From Streptacidiphilus rugosus AM-16 (GTDB lineage: Bacteria > Actinomycetota > Actinomycetes > Streptomycetales > Streptomycetaceae), in the NCBI RefSeq assembly GCF_000744655.1, contig NZ_JQMJ01000004.1, forward strand, positions 4,526,001-4,590,000: a DNA stretch of 64,000 nucleotides, given 5' to 3'. The notes below the pieces were generated by a model, which was given only the letters and a program-made list of their open reading frames with translations, had not been told where the DNA came from and did not search any database. Positions 30,119-37,838 of this stretch are shown here, in pieces. The first letter of the stretch is position 1. Every line of letters begins with the position of its first letter. Made by a program: the position numbers and the translations under genes.

Positions 30119-30664
30119 TCACGAGCGCTCGGACTGCTCCAGGCAGTGGCTCTTGACGTTCGCAGCGAACTCCGACGGGTACAGGCCGTGATAATAGGCG
30201 GCGTTCGCCACCGCGATCACGTACGCCCGCAGTTCGGCGTGGTTCAAGCCGGCGGGCATCTGCTGCCACTCCACGGCACTCCGGTACTCACTCCAGAAGC
30301 TGCCGCCCGGAACCGAGTCGGCGGTCACCTTGCTGGGCGGAACGGACGTCAGCACGACGAACGTGCGGTCGTACACGTCGCCGTAGAGAGCGGCGGCAGG
30401 ATCGGTCCATGCGGTGTCGACACACCAGCGCAGGTAGGGATCGCTCAGCGACGCGACCGCGGTCGGCCTGGACCGGGCGGCGGTGTCAACTCCCGCTGCG
30501 ACGACGGTGACTGCGAACGCGGCAGCCGCTGTGCCCAAGGCCACGGCGAGGCCCGTCAGGAGGAACGTCCTTCCCCCGGGGAGGCGGCTGTACGGGCGAG
30601 GCACAGCCGGTGACTGTACGTCCGGGTCGAAGCCGGCGTCGGGCGGGTGCCCGGGTGTGGTCAT
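30119..30664 (-). CDS. Membrane-anchored protein of unknown function
   Basis: A 181-residue protein with a Pro-rich cytoplasmic N-terminus, one helix near residues 34-58 (FLLTGLAVALG, then AVTVVAAG) and an extracytoplasmic domain of about 120 residues with two Cys (CVDTAW, SHCLEQS). Family not recognised. ATG 30664 follows AGGGA. Confidence 0.6.
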   Translation of the reverse strand: MTTPGHPPDAGFDPDVQSPAVPRPYSRLPGGRTFLLTGLAVALGTAAAAFAVTVVAAGVDTAARSRPTAVASLSDPYLRWCVDTAWTDPAAALYGDVYDRTFVVLTSVPPSKVTADSVPGGSFWSEYRSAVEWQQMPAGLNHAELRAYVIAVANAAYYHGLYPSEFAANVKSHCLEQSERS

Positions 30665-30711
30665 GACGGTCCCTGGGGTGTGGTTCGTGAGGGCCGTCAA
30701 GATAGCGCATT

Positions 30712-30735
30712 CCCCGGCGACGAAGATCGCCGGGG
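30712..30735. other. Strong hairpin (CCCCGGCGA / TCGCCGGGG)
   Basis: A perfect 9-bp stem with a 6-nt loop in the spacer between divergent genes. It may be a transcription-control or processing element. Confidence 0.5.
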
Positions 30736-30870
30736 CCAGGGCGGGGCTCGTGCGGCGGCCGAGCGGGGGTCAGGGCTCGGTCGCGGTTCAAGGCGTCTTC
30801 GACGGCGGGCGCGTATCCCAGGAACTGCAGACGTTCCGACAGGTGATGCGTGAGCACGAGGAGCAGCGCC

Positions 30871-31005
30871 GTGACCGACACGACGATCGAGGACCTGGCG
30901 ACCCTGAACCGCCTCGCGGAGGAGGCTCGGCACTGGCGGGCGCTGGAGGAACTCCGCGAGCACATGGCCGAACTACGGGCCCGGCAGGCCGACCGCAGCG
31001 AATGA
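30871..31005 (+). CDS. Small helical protein (44 aa)
   Basis: A 44-residue charged helical protein (VTDTTIEDLATLN, ending RARQADRSE) with an AGGAG ribosome site eight bases before GTG. It ends 15 bp before the next gene, so they form a small operon. GTG 30850 is an alternative start. Unknown function. Confidence 0.5.
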   Translation: MTDTTIEDLATLNRLAEEARHWRALEELREHMAELRARQADRSE

Positions 31006-31020
31006 AACGGAGCAGTGCCA

Positions 31021-31550
31021 TGACCGACGACCGCATCCGCGCCCCGTGGGACGAAGCCGATGTCGCCGCCCTCAACGCCTTTCAGCGCTCGGGCCGCGGG
31101 CACCCGTTCACCTGCGGCGCCCCGCACCGGCTGCACCAGACCCTGATCGCCGAGCCGGACGGCTGGCACTGCCCCGACGACAGCTGCGACTTCCGACAGG
31201 AGTGGGCGTACGCGGCGATGGCCGCCGCGCCCGGCTTCCCGCCCGCGCTCGTCCGCCCCGTCGTCCCGGAATACCGGGACGGCAGTCCGGTCGCGGCCGA
31301 GCTGACAAAGGTCCGGCAGCAGCTGCGGGCGACGGAGTTCGACCTCGGGCAGGAGCGGCAGCGGAACGTCGTTCTGGCCGAGCGTCTCGCGGCGGAGAAG
31401 AGGCTGTCGGAGACGCTGCGCTTCGAGCTGCAGATGATCGGGGCAACGCGCCCGGTGCCCGCCACGGTGCCGGACCCCGACGGCGGCCTCTGCGACGCGG
31501 ATCCGTACGTCCGCGCCGTCGCCGACGTGCCCACCAGGGGCTGGCTGTAG
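31021..31550 (+). CDS. Actinophage-like zinc-binding protein
   Basis: A 176-residue protein. Residues 1-60 hold RAPWDEADVAALNAFQRSG, then HPFTCG and WHCPDDSCDFRQEWAY. This Cys/His arrangement (C, then CxxxxC) is frequent in small proteins of actinophages and integrated elements. The middle is a coiled coil (about residues 90-140) and the end is acidic. It may mark old phage-derived DNA next to the Y RNA region. Function unknown. Confidence 0.6.
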
Positions 31551-31556
31551 GCGCTG

Positions 31557-31838
31557 TCAGCTCCGCCGGACCCCGGTCGCGCGTTCCACCCGCCGCCACC
31601 GCACCGCCCCGACCACGATCAGGCCGAGGGCCACGACCGCGAGGGGGATCACCACAGCGGCCGGGGCGCCGAGCGCGGAGCTGCCCCGGGCGACTGCGCC
31701 GAGCCCGAGTCCGCCGTAGACGCCCGCCGCCGCCCTCGCACCCGCGAAGCGACCGCGGGCGAGGACGAACAAGGCGACGACGCCGAGCAGGAATGCCGCG
31801 GCGAGGTCGAAGACTGCGTAGAGCGGGTGGTGTCCCAT
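31557..31838 (-). CDS. Small membrane protein (93 aa)
   Basis: A 93-residue protein with two or three hydrophobic helices (AVFDLAAAFLLGVVALFVLA, VVIPLAVVALGLIVVGAV) and a basic C-terminus. Unknown family; convergent with the phage-like gene. Confidence 0.55.
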   Translation of the reverse strand: MGHHPLYAVFDLAAAFLLGVVALFVLARGRFAGARAAAGVYGGLGLGAVARGSSALGAPAAVVIPLAVVALGLIVVGAVRWRRVERATGVRRS

Positions 31839-31940
31839 CGTGGCCCCCTTGGGACCCGATGGTAGGGGGACGACCCGACGCGCGACAGGGACCAGATCGC
31901 GCAGAATATTCGCTGCCCACGCGCGGTGGTCGTGGGCTAC

Positions 31941-32103
31941 GGTGGCGGCGTCCAGGTGTGCAGGTCGGGGATACTTCCACTGTCAATGGGGATGTCGCGG
32001 GTTCGAATCCCGTCGCCGACTCGTCGGTGTAGCTCAGTTGGCCAGAGCGCCTACGTCTCCTCGGCCGACCTTGATCTCTGGACCGCCTCCCGCTCGCGGG
32101 AGG
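31941..32103 (+). ncRNA. YrlA-type Y RNA 1 with permuted tRNA-like module
   Basis: Outer stem GGCGG-TCCAG (31944-31955, two bases bulged) pairs with 32078-32087. Core words GGTGTGCAG and ATACTTCC follow, and TTGATCTC precedes the 3' strand. The tRNA-like part runs in permuted order: T-arm GCGGG-TTCGAAT-CCCGT (31997-32013), acceptor 3' strand CGCCGAC, 2-nt joint, acceptor 5' strand GTCGGTG, TA, D-arm GCTC-N9-GAGC (32032-32048). A further 8-bp stem (ACGTCTCC with GGGGATGT) sits where the anticodon stem would be. Hairpin 32086-32103 may end it. This is the known YrlA layout for RNAs bound by bacterial Ro60. Confidence 0.75.
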
Positions 32104-32105
32104 AC

Positions 32106-32266
32106 AGGCAGTGGGGTGCCCGGTGCGCAGACCGCGGTTACTTCCCGTTGGAGGACGAGGGTCCAGGTTCGAATCCTGGTCGCCGACCGTCGTGTCGGCG
32201 GTAGCTCAATGGACAGAGCGCGTTGTGTGCCCGCAGTCGACCTGGATCTCGGACACCCCACTGCCT
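32106..32266 (+). ncRNA. YrlA-type Y RNA 2 with permuted tRNA-like module
   Basis: Ends pair strongly: GGCAGTGGGGTGCCCG (32107-32122) with CGGACACCCCACTGCC near 32250-32265, one mismatch. Core CCGGTGCGCAG, then CGGTTACTTCC; 3' core GACCTGGATCTCGG. Permuted tRNA-like part: T-arm CCAGG-TTCGAAT-CCTGG (32163-32179), acceptor CGCCGAC (32181-32187) with GTCGGCG (32194-32200) across a 6-nt loop, TA, D-arm GCTC-N8-GAGC (32204-32219). It ends 12 bp before the convergent NUDIX stop codon. Confidence 0.8.
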
Positions 32267-32277
32267 TCGGGCCCCGG

Positions 32278-32703
32278 TCAGGGCAGGTGCTCGTCGAGGT
32301 AGCGCTGGACCGGGGCGAACAGCCCGTGCGGGACGTAGGCCGGCAGCTCGGCGCGGGTGACCCAGGCGACCTCGGACAGTTCCTCGTCGTCCGCGGCGTA
32401 GGCGTCGCCCGAGATCAGCGCGCAGACCACGTAGGACACATGGCGGCCCGTCACCGGGTGAACCCGAGCCCCTAGCAGCAGGATGCCGTCCACGTCGAGG
32501 CCGGTCTCCTCGTAGGTCTCCCTGGCCGCGGCCTCCGCCGGGCTCTCGTCGTCCTCGATGCCGCCGCCCGGGAACTGCCACGACAGCTCACCTTCCGTGA
32601 CCCGGCGCCGCACGAGCAGCACCTTGCCGTTGGAGACCACGACCGCGACGGCGACGCCCTGCTGCTCGGTGGCCGACTGCTCGGTGACTGGCTGCTCGCT
32701 CAC
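32278..32703 (-). CDS. NUDIX hydrolase
   Basis: A 141-residue NUDIX pyrophosphohydrolase. The full NUDIX box is present at about residues 47-69 (PGGGIEDDESPAEAA, then RETYEETGL). The substrate class (nucleotide sugar, ADP-ribose, damaged NTP or RNA cap) cannot be told. It is 89 bp downstream of the RNA ligase gene on the same strand and is surrounded by Y RNAs. A role in removing nucleotide by-products or 5' caps during RNA repair is speculative. The GTG start follows GGGGGAG. Confidence 0.88.
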   Translation of the reverse strand: MSEQPVTEQSATEQQGVAVAVVVSNGKVLLVRRRVTEGELSWQFPGGGIEDDESPAEAAARETYEETGLDVDGILLLGARVHPVTGRHVSYVVCALISGDAYAADDEELSEVAWVTRAELPAYVPHGLFAPVQRYLDEHLP

Positions 32704-32792
32704 TGCTCCGCTCCCCCAGGGCCGACGGGACCGTACCGTACGAACAGATCTTGTCCCGAACCGGCGACCGCGACACGTGCGAGGAGCGGCCT

Positions 32793-33365
32793 CTACGAGC
32801 GGAAGTCCCGCGCCTTGATCTTGGCCATACGGCCGTCCTCGTGGTGCCAGACGATGCCCTCGCAGCCGTCCGCCTCGGCGGCGGCCAGCACGACGGTGCG
32901 CACGCCCTCGAAACTGAGGTCCTTCACCGCGATCGACTCGGCGGTGGCATGGGCGACGAGCCCGTGGGCCCGGCGGCGCTCGGGGTTGCCGTTGATCTTC
33001 GGGCCCACGAGCTCGTAGCTGCCCGGCCGCCAACCCCCGTGACTCTCGCCGGCGAGCGCCTCGGCGTGGAACTTCGCGAAGGCGGACTGCCCGACCGGCT
33101 CCCAGCCCATCGTCTTGCCGGTGACCTCGTCGGTCTGCACCGGGACGTAGTTCGGCGGCGGGGTCTTGCCGGGCTTCACCTCGCGCCTGGCCCACCACGC
33201 GCCCTGCTCGTCGAGCCGCACGCAGGTGCCGTCGTACTTGCGGGTGGCCCGGCCCTCGCCGGCCAGCACCCAGGCGCAGTCGGGGTGGACCTCGGACAGG
33301 ACGTGGGCGCGGTCGTCGGGATCACGCCGGAACAGGGTCGGGATCTTCTGCACGAGGGTCTCCAT
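32793..33365 (-). CDS. RNA ligase (RLIG1/DUF5565-type nucleotidyltransferase)
   Basis: A 190-residue ATP-dependent RNA ligase. Motif I KYDGT with the adenylated Lys at residue 43; WWARREVKPGK corresponds to the family WAR-KP element; motif III YELVGPKINGNP near 117-128; motif IV CEGIVWHHEDG near 168-178; motif V AKIKARDF near 181-188. This order matches the RLIG1 (C12orf29/DUF5565) RNA ligases that join 5'-phosphate and 3'-OH ends. No C-terminal extra domain. ATG 33365 is preferred; ATG 33407 is possible. Setting among Y RNAs and Ro60 points to RNA repair or maturation. Confidence 0.85.
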   Translation of the reverse strand: METLVQKIPTLFRRDPDDRAHVLSEVHPDCAWVLAGEGRATRKYDGTCVRLDEQGAWWARREVKPGKTPPPNYVPVQTDEVTGKTMGWEPVGQSAFAKFHAEALAGESHGGWRPGSYELVGPKINGNPERRRAHGLVAHATAESIAVKDLSFEGVRTVVLAAAEADGCEGIVWHHEDGRMAKIKARDFRS

Positions 33366-33640
33366 GGGGTCGGCGCCACGGTCGTTGCGTGGCGCGGAGT
33401 ATGACATCAGATCAGGGGACGGTCCCGCGAACCGATTTGTCGCGGGTGGGGTGGAATGGCGGCTGCGGGGAGCTCCCCGGGCAGGATCGCGTCGTCCCTG
33501 GCAGTCGATGGTCTTCGCGCGTTGATTTCGCGTCGGATTCGACGCCACATGTTCACTCCGCGACCCTGTTCCGCTCCCACTGCCGTGCGCTGTCATGTTC
33601 ACAGCCCCCGGGTCCGCCGGGGCGAGCCAGGGAGACCAGC

Positions 33641-34198
33641 ATGAGACGCACACTCGCCATCACCGCGGCGCTCGGCCTCGCGACCGGCGCGCTCACCCTC
33701 GCGACCGGCGGCTCCGCGCACGCCGCCCGGACCACGGCCGCCGTCCACCCCGCAGCCGCCACCACGTCGACCTGCTCGACCGCCCGGCTGCCGCTGCCCG
33801 ACCCGACCTGCACCCCTGGCGCGTTCAACCCCGCCGTCACGCAGGCCACCATCCACTCGACCATCTGCGTCTCCGGCTGGACCGCCACGGTCCGCCCGCC
33901 CACCTCGTACACCAACACGCTCAAGGCGCAGGGCATCATCGACTACGGCTACGCCGACACCAATCTGAGCGACTACGAGGAGGACCACTTCATCCCCCTC
34001 GAGCTCGGCGGCGCCCCGCGCGACCCGCGGAACCTCTGGCCCGAGCCCTACAGCGGCATGCTCACCGCGCACAGCAAGGACGGGGTGGAGACCAAGCTCA
34101 AGAACGCCGTCTGCGCCGGAACCGTCACCCTCGCGGCGGCCCGCTCGGCGATGCAGACCGACTGGACCACCGCCGAGCAGGTCCTCGGCCTGGGCTGA
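33641..34198 (+). CDS. Secreted HNH-like protein
   Basis: A 185-residue exported protein: signal peptide MRRTLAITAALGLATGALTL, ending near AHA. The mature part carries an HNH-type core (YEEDHFIPLELGG, then PRNLWPEP), the style of small secreted HNH nucleases and their inactive relatives in Streptomyces. Four or more Cys may form disulfides. It sits inside the Y RNA region but, being secreted, is probably not part of that system. AGGGAGACCAGC precedes the ATG. Confidence 0.75.
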   Translation: MRRTLAITAALGLATGALTLATGGSAHAARTTAAVHPAAATTSTCSTARLPLPDPTCTPGAFNPAVTQATIHSTICVSGWTATVRPPTSYTNTLKAQGIIDYGYADTNLSDYEEDHFIPLELGGAPRDPRNLWPEPYSGMLTAHSKDGVETKLKNAVCAGTVTLAAARSAMQTDWTTAEQVLGLG

Positions 34199-34349
34199 GC
34201 GGAGCCGCTGAGCCGACAGGCCGGGCGGACGCCGTCCGGCCGACCACGCCCGCCCGCCGAAAACTCGGCTGCGCGACGATCACTCCCCTGGATACCGTGA
34301 TCAGGTCGAGGTGCACGGGCGGGGGGCCGCCGCACCTGACACGTTCTCC

Positions 34350-34427
34350 TCGCATCTCCCGGTGCGAAGGCCCGCGGCTACTTCTCCGACAAGCCGCCGC
34401 AGGCCGTCACTGATCTCGGGAGGACAC
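34350..34427 (+). ncRNA. Short Y RNA 3 (no tRNA-like module)
   Basis: A compact RNA with the same 5' core as the YrlA copies (CCCGGTGCGAAGG, then GCGGCTACTTC) and the same 3' core (CACTGATCTCGGG). Its ends pair (CTCCCG 34356-34361 with CGGGAG 34417-34422). A simple hairpin GCGGC-N14-GCCGC fills the middle where others carry a tRNA-like module. Immediately followed by Y RNA 4. Confidence 0.65.
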
Positions 34428-34428
34428 G

Positions 34429-34578
34429 TGTGGGGTGCCCGGTGCGCAGGCAACGGTTCCTTCTTGGTCTGGGGGTTGCGGGTTCGAGTCCCGTCCTTCG
34501 CTTCGGGCGGAGGTAGCTCAATCGGTAGAGCATCAGAGTGCGTACCGTCGCCGCTTCCTGATCTCGGGCACCCACCGC
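34429..34578 (+). ncRNA. YrlA-type Y RNA 4 with permuted tRNA-like module
   Basis: Ends pair as GTGGG-TGCCCG (34430-34441, one G bulged) with CGGGCACCCAC (34565-34575). Core CCGGTGCGCAGG, then CGGTTCCTTC; 3' core TCCTGATCTCGGG. Permuted tRNA-like part: T-arm GCGGG-TTCGAGT-CCCGT (34478-34494), acceptor CCTTCGC (34495-34501) with GCGGAGG (34507-34513) across TTCGG, TA, D-arm GCTC-N8-GAGC (34516-34531). It ends about 36 bp before the rsr start, so RNA and gene may share a transcript. Confidence 0.78.
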
Positions 34579-34585
34579 GTCTCCT

Positions 34586-34607
34586 CCCCCCGACACCCTC
34601 AGGGGGG
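34586..34607 (+). promoter_or_regulatory. Hairpin covering the rsr ribosome-binding site
   Basis: CCCCCC (34586-34591) pairs with GGGGGG (34602-34607) across a 10-nt loop. The G run is the only Shine-Dalgarno-like sequence, six bases before the rsr ATG. The hairpin could stop transcription after Y RNA 4 or hold rsr translation low. Confidence 0.5.
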
Positions 34608-34613
34608 TTCTCC

Positions 34614-36233
34614 ATGTCCAGGTTCAACACCAAGGCCGCCCGTCCCGCGGGCTCCTCGCCGGTGACCACCACCGGCGAACGCGCCACCACCCACCAGGGC
34701 GGCGAGGGCCACCTGCGCGATCCCCGGTCGGAGCTGTTCCTGCTCGCCGTCACCAACATGGTCGGCCAGGACACCTTCTACGAGTCCGGCGGCCGACGCG
34801 ACGACCGCTTCACGCAGCTGGTCCGGAAGCTCGCCGTCGAGGATCCGGCCTGGACCTCCGGTCTCCTCTCCTGGCTGCGCGGCGACGCCGACATGCGCAC
34901 CGCCGCGCTGGTCGGCGCCGCGGAGTTCACCAGGGCGCGGCTCGACGCCGGGCTCGACGGCCGGTCCCGGCAGGCCGTCGACTCGGTCCTGCAGCGCCCC
35001 GACGAGCCCGGCGAGCTGATCGCCTACTGGACCGGCCGCTACGGGCGCAACCTGCCCAAGCCGGTCAAGCGGGGTGTCGCCGACGCCGTGGCGCGGCTCT
35101 ACACCGAGCGGGGCCTGCTGAAGTACGACACCGACAGCAAGGGCTACCGCTTCGGCGACGTCCTGGAGCTCGTCCACGCCGCACCGGCCAAGCCGTACCA
35201 GCACGACCTGTTCAAGCACGCCATCGACCGTCGGCACAACCGCGAGGACACGATCCCCGCGTCGCTCGGCACGATCCGGCGTCGCGCCGAACTGTTCGCG
35301 CTGCCGGTCGCCGAGCGGCGGGCCGTGCTCACGGCCGAGGGCGGCGCGGAGCGGCTGGCGGAGGCGGGAGTCACCTGGGAGGCGCTGGCGGGCTGGCTGC
35401 AGGGGCCGATGGACACGGCGGCGTGGGAGGCCGTGATCCCCTCGATGGGGTACATGGCGCTGCTGCGGAACCTGCGGAACTTCGACGAGGCCGACGTCTC
35501 GGACGAGGTGGCCCGTGCGGTCGCGGCGCGCCTCGCCGATCCGGCCGAGGTCGCGCGGTCGCGGCAGCTGCCGATGCGCTTCTACTCCGCGTTCCGGGCC
35601 GCGCCGTCGCTCCGCTGGGGCTGGGCGCTGGAGCAGGCCCTCGGGCACTCCCTCGCGAACGTGCCCGCGCTGCGGGGCCGGACGCTGATCCTGGTCGACA
35701 CCTCCGGGTCCATGCACGCCGGGTTCAGCAAGGACGGCACCGTCATGCGGTGGGACGCCGCCGTCGTGTTCGGACTCGCGCTCGGCCACCGCTGCGCGAA
35801 CGCGGACGTCGTGTCGTTCTCGGACTCCGGCTACACCTGGGCGGGCCGTCAGCCGGCTACCGCGCCGGACCGCGTGTTCCCACTCGCCAAGGGCGGCTCG
35901 GTGCTCGCGGAGGTGAGGCGCTGGAGCGAGGAGGGCTACTTCATCGGTGGCGGCACGGACACCGCCGGGGCGATCCGGCGACACTACCGGGGCCACGACC
36001 GGGTGGTGATCCTGACGGACGAGCAGGCGAACGGCCACGCGTCCGTCGACCAGGCGGTGCCGGGGAACGTGCCGCTGTACACCTGGAACCTGGCGGGGTA
36101 CCGGGTCGGGCACGCCCCCTCGGGCTCGGCGCACAGGCACGCCTTCGGCGGCCTGACCGACCAGGGATTCCGCATGATCCCGCTCCTGGAGAGCGGCGCC
36201 GACACCGCCTGGCCGTGGGAGAGCCGGGGCTGA
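34614..36233 (+). CDS. rsr: Ro60/Rsr ring protein (TROVE and vWA domains)
   Basis: A 539-residue ortholog of the Ro60 autoantigen. Residues about 20-340 form the TROVE HEAT-repeat ring that holds misfolded or damaged RNA ends and binds Y RNA on its outer face (LFLLAVTNMVGQDTFYESG, GYMALLRNLRNFDEADV). Residues about 355-539 are a vWA domain with a MIDAS motif DTSGSMH at 362 and GGGTDTAGAI. Bacterial Rsr works with Y RNAs, and with PNPase through YrlA, in rRNA maturation and RNA decay under stress. Y RNAs lie directly upstream; an RNA ligase is nearby. Confidence 0.95.
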   Translation: MSRFNTKAARPAGSSPVTTTGERATTHQGGEGHLRDPRSELFLLAVTNMVGQDTFYESGGRRDDRFTQLVRKLAVEDPAWTSGLLSWLRGDADMRTAALVGAAEFTRARLDAGLDGRSRQAVDSVLQRPDEPGELIAYWTGRYGRNLPKPVKRGVADAVARLYTERGLLKYDTDSKGYRFGDVLELVHAAPAKPYQHDLFKHAIDRRHNREDTIPASLGTIRRRAELFALPVAERRAVLTAEGGAERLAEAGVTWEALAGWLQGPMDTAAWEAVIPSMGYMALLRNLRNFDEADVSDEVARAVAARLADPAEVARSRQLPMRFYSAFRAAPSLRWGWALEQALGHSLANVPALRGRTLILVDTSGSMHAGFSKDGTVMRWDAAVVFGLALGHRCANADVVSFSDSGYTWAGRQPATAPDRVFPLAKGGSVLAEVRRWSEEGYFIGGGTDTAGAIRRHYRGHDRVVILTDEQANGHASVDQAVPGNVPLYTWNLAGYRVGHAPSGSAHRHAFGGLTDQGFRMIPLLESGADTAWPWESRG

Positions 36234-36249
36234 GCGCCGGCCCGCTCGC

Positions 36250-36759
36250 TCAGCGCCCGGACCGCTTCTTCCGGTCCGGGCGCCGGCGGCGGTTCGGGCG
36301 CGCCCGGCGGACCACGCTGTCGAGTTCGCCCACCGCCGCGCGGACGTGCTCGGGACCCCCGTGGGGGCGCTCCCCCGCACACCACCAGACCAGTCGGCCG
36401 TCGGACGCGCGCGGATGCATGCCGAGGTCGTGTTCCCCGCAGAGCGGCCAGGCGCGCCAGAGGCGTTCGGTGACGGTCTCCTGCGCGGCGTCGGCGACGG
36501 CGGCCAGCGCGGACAAGGGGTCGGCGACCGACTGCGGCTGGAGCGCGTTGCCGTGCCACTCGCCGTTGGCCAGCGCGACGTGGACCCATTCCCTGCCCGC
36601 CGCCTCGTCGTCCGACCGCAGCGCGAACAGCTGCAGCGGCCGCTCTCCCGGCAGGGTGGCCGCCAGGTCGCGGTTGAGCAGGGCCAGGGCCTGGTCCCAG
36701 GCCGGGAACTCCCCCGGTTCGACCTGACGGGGCTTCGGTTGCTCGAAGGGAGAACGCAT
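36250..36759 (-). CDS. Conserved protein of unknown function, Arg-rich tail
   Basis: A 169-residue soluble protein, no family recognised. It has WPLCGEHDLGMHPR, then WWCAGERPHGG (a possible C/H metal site near residues 100-130) and a strongly basic C-terminus (RRARPNRRRRPDRKK) that could contact RNA. Convergent with rsr. A 12-bp hairpin (GCGCCCGGACCG, 36253-36264 with 36272-36283) lies over its last codons and may be the rsr terminator. Confidence 0.55.
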   Translation of the reverse strand: MRSPFEQPKPRQVEPGEFPAWDQALALLNRDLAATLPGERPLQLFALRSDDEAAGREWVHVALANGEWHGNALQPQSVADPLSALAAVADAAQETVTERLWRAWPLCGEHDLGMHPRASDGRLVWWCAGERPHGGPEHVRAAVGELDSVVRRARPNRRRRPDRKKRSGR

Positions 36760-36855
36760 GCGCCCATCCTGCCGTGTCCGGGGCCGACCGCGTGGTCGTC
36801 ACCGGGGCGGCTCACCCCGGTCGCGGGTGGCACGGAACCCGTACAGGCTGGGGCC

Positions 36856-37053
36856 ATGCAGGAATTCCACGGGCAGGGCGTCGTCTACACGCAGGGCCGG
36901 GTCAGCCCCGACCATCAGCCGGAGATCGTCTCGCACCCCGGCTACATCTGGTTCGACGGGCCGTGGGTCCACATCGAATCACCCCCGGACTCGGGACGGT
37001 TCAAGACCTTCCCGATGCGCGAGGTGACCAAGGTGACCTGGGCGCGGTCCTGA
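36856..37053 (+). CDS. Small conserved protein (65 aa)
   Basis: A 65-residue protein (MQEFHGQGVVYTQGRVS, ending EVTKVTWARS) with alternating beta-type residues and two Trp (WFDGPWVHIESP). Unknown family and function. Followed by a 12-bp hairpin at 37076-37107. Confidence 0.55.
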   Translation: MQEFHGQGVVYTQGRVSPDHQPEIVSHPGYIWFDGPWVHIESPPDSGRFKTFPMREVTKVTWARS

Positions 37054-37075
37054 CACCGTCCTCGGTCCGCGCGGA

Positions 37076-37107
37076 CCGGCGGGCGGGAGGGAGCGCCCGC
37101 CCGCCGG
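37076..37107. terminator. Bidirectional terminator hairpin
   Basis: Perfect 12-bp stem CCGGCGGGCGGG (37076-37087) with 37096-37107, between convergent small genes. Confidence 0.7.
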
Positions 37108-37126
37108 CCTGACGCGGCGTCGGTGA

Positions 37127-37495
37127 TCAGCCCGGCACGGCGACCAGGAAGTACCGGCGGCCGTCGGCGCCGACGACCGGCACGGGCGAGTCGGGCAGGC
37201 GGGTGAAGACCGCCTCCGCTATGTCCTCCGGCGCGTCCCCCGCACCGAGCGGACGACGCAGCGCGGCCCGGATGGCCTCCTGCGTGGCCGGCGAGAGGGG
37301 GCGCCCTGCGTCCTCGTCCCTGACCACCTGGGCCAATCCGGTCATCTGCTCGACGGTCAGGTCGGCGCCGAGCCCGAGCGCGGCCGCCCGGACGGCGACC
37401 TGCGCCGCCAGCGCGGCGCGGTTCCAACTGCGTGCGACGTGCCCCGGCGTGCCCGGGGGAAGAAAGAAGACAGCGGATCCGAGGGAGCTCTTCAA
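37127..37495 (-). CDS. Conserved hypothetical protein with TTG start
   Basis: About 122 residues, starting LKSSLGSAVFFLPPG (L read as fMet). GGAGG lies five bases before a TTG at 37495; no ATG or GTG with a ribosome site fits, as upstream codons look non-coding. Contains a helical middle (SWNRAALAAQVAVRAAALGL, VEQMTGLAQVV) and ends PVVGADGRRYFLVAVPG. Family not recognised. Confidence 0.5.
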   Translation of the reverse strand: MKSSLGSAVFFLPPGTPGHVARSWNRAALAAQVAVRAAALGLGADLTVEQMTGLAQVVRDEDAGRPLSPATQEAIRAALRRPLGAGDAPEDIAEAVFTRLPDSPVPVVGADGRRYFLVAVPG

Positions 37496-37838
37496 AGGGG
37501 CCTCCTGGAGAGATGGCTCGACGAGCCGGCCGGCGTCCGCGCCGACCGGCAGGACGCGGCGCCCCGCCCTGTGGCGCCCCGCCCTGACAACGTCCATTCT
37601 CTCGCCCGGCACTGACAATTCCGGGGCCCCGGGACCCGTCCCACCAGGCACTTCCGTCGCCGGGGCCCTCGACCGCCGACCTGCGGAGCGCGTCGCTTCG
37701 CGCACGTCCGGCCAACGCCGCCACGCCGGGTCGGCCCGGGTCGGCTCCGAGCCGCCGAACGGGTGAAGGAAATTCGGTGGCCCGGGCCTCGCCCTGCTCC
37801 CTAGTCTCATGGCAGCGGGGGGAGACCTCCCGCACCGA
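37496..37838. other. Intergenic region before the tRNA-Tyr-like RNA
   Basis: About 340 bp of GC-rich DNA with several short palindromes (for example GGGGCCCCGG near 37622) and a TAGTCT hexamer at 37802. No convincing gene; it probably holds the promoter of the RNA at 37839. Confidence 0.4.

Noticed and set aside
31900-32280. Degraded array of ordinary tRNA pseudogenes
   Set aside because: All T-arm, acceptor and D-arm stems are intact with different sequences, and outer helices and core words are shared between copies, which is not expected for decay.
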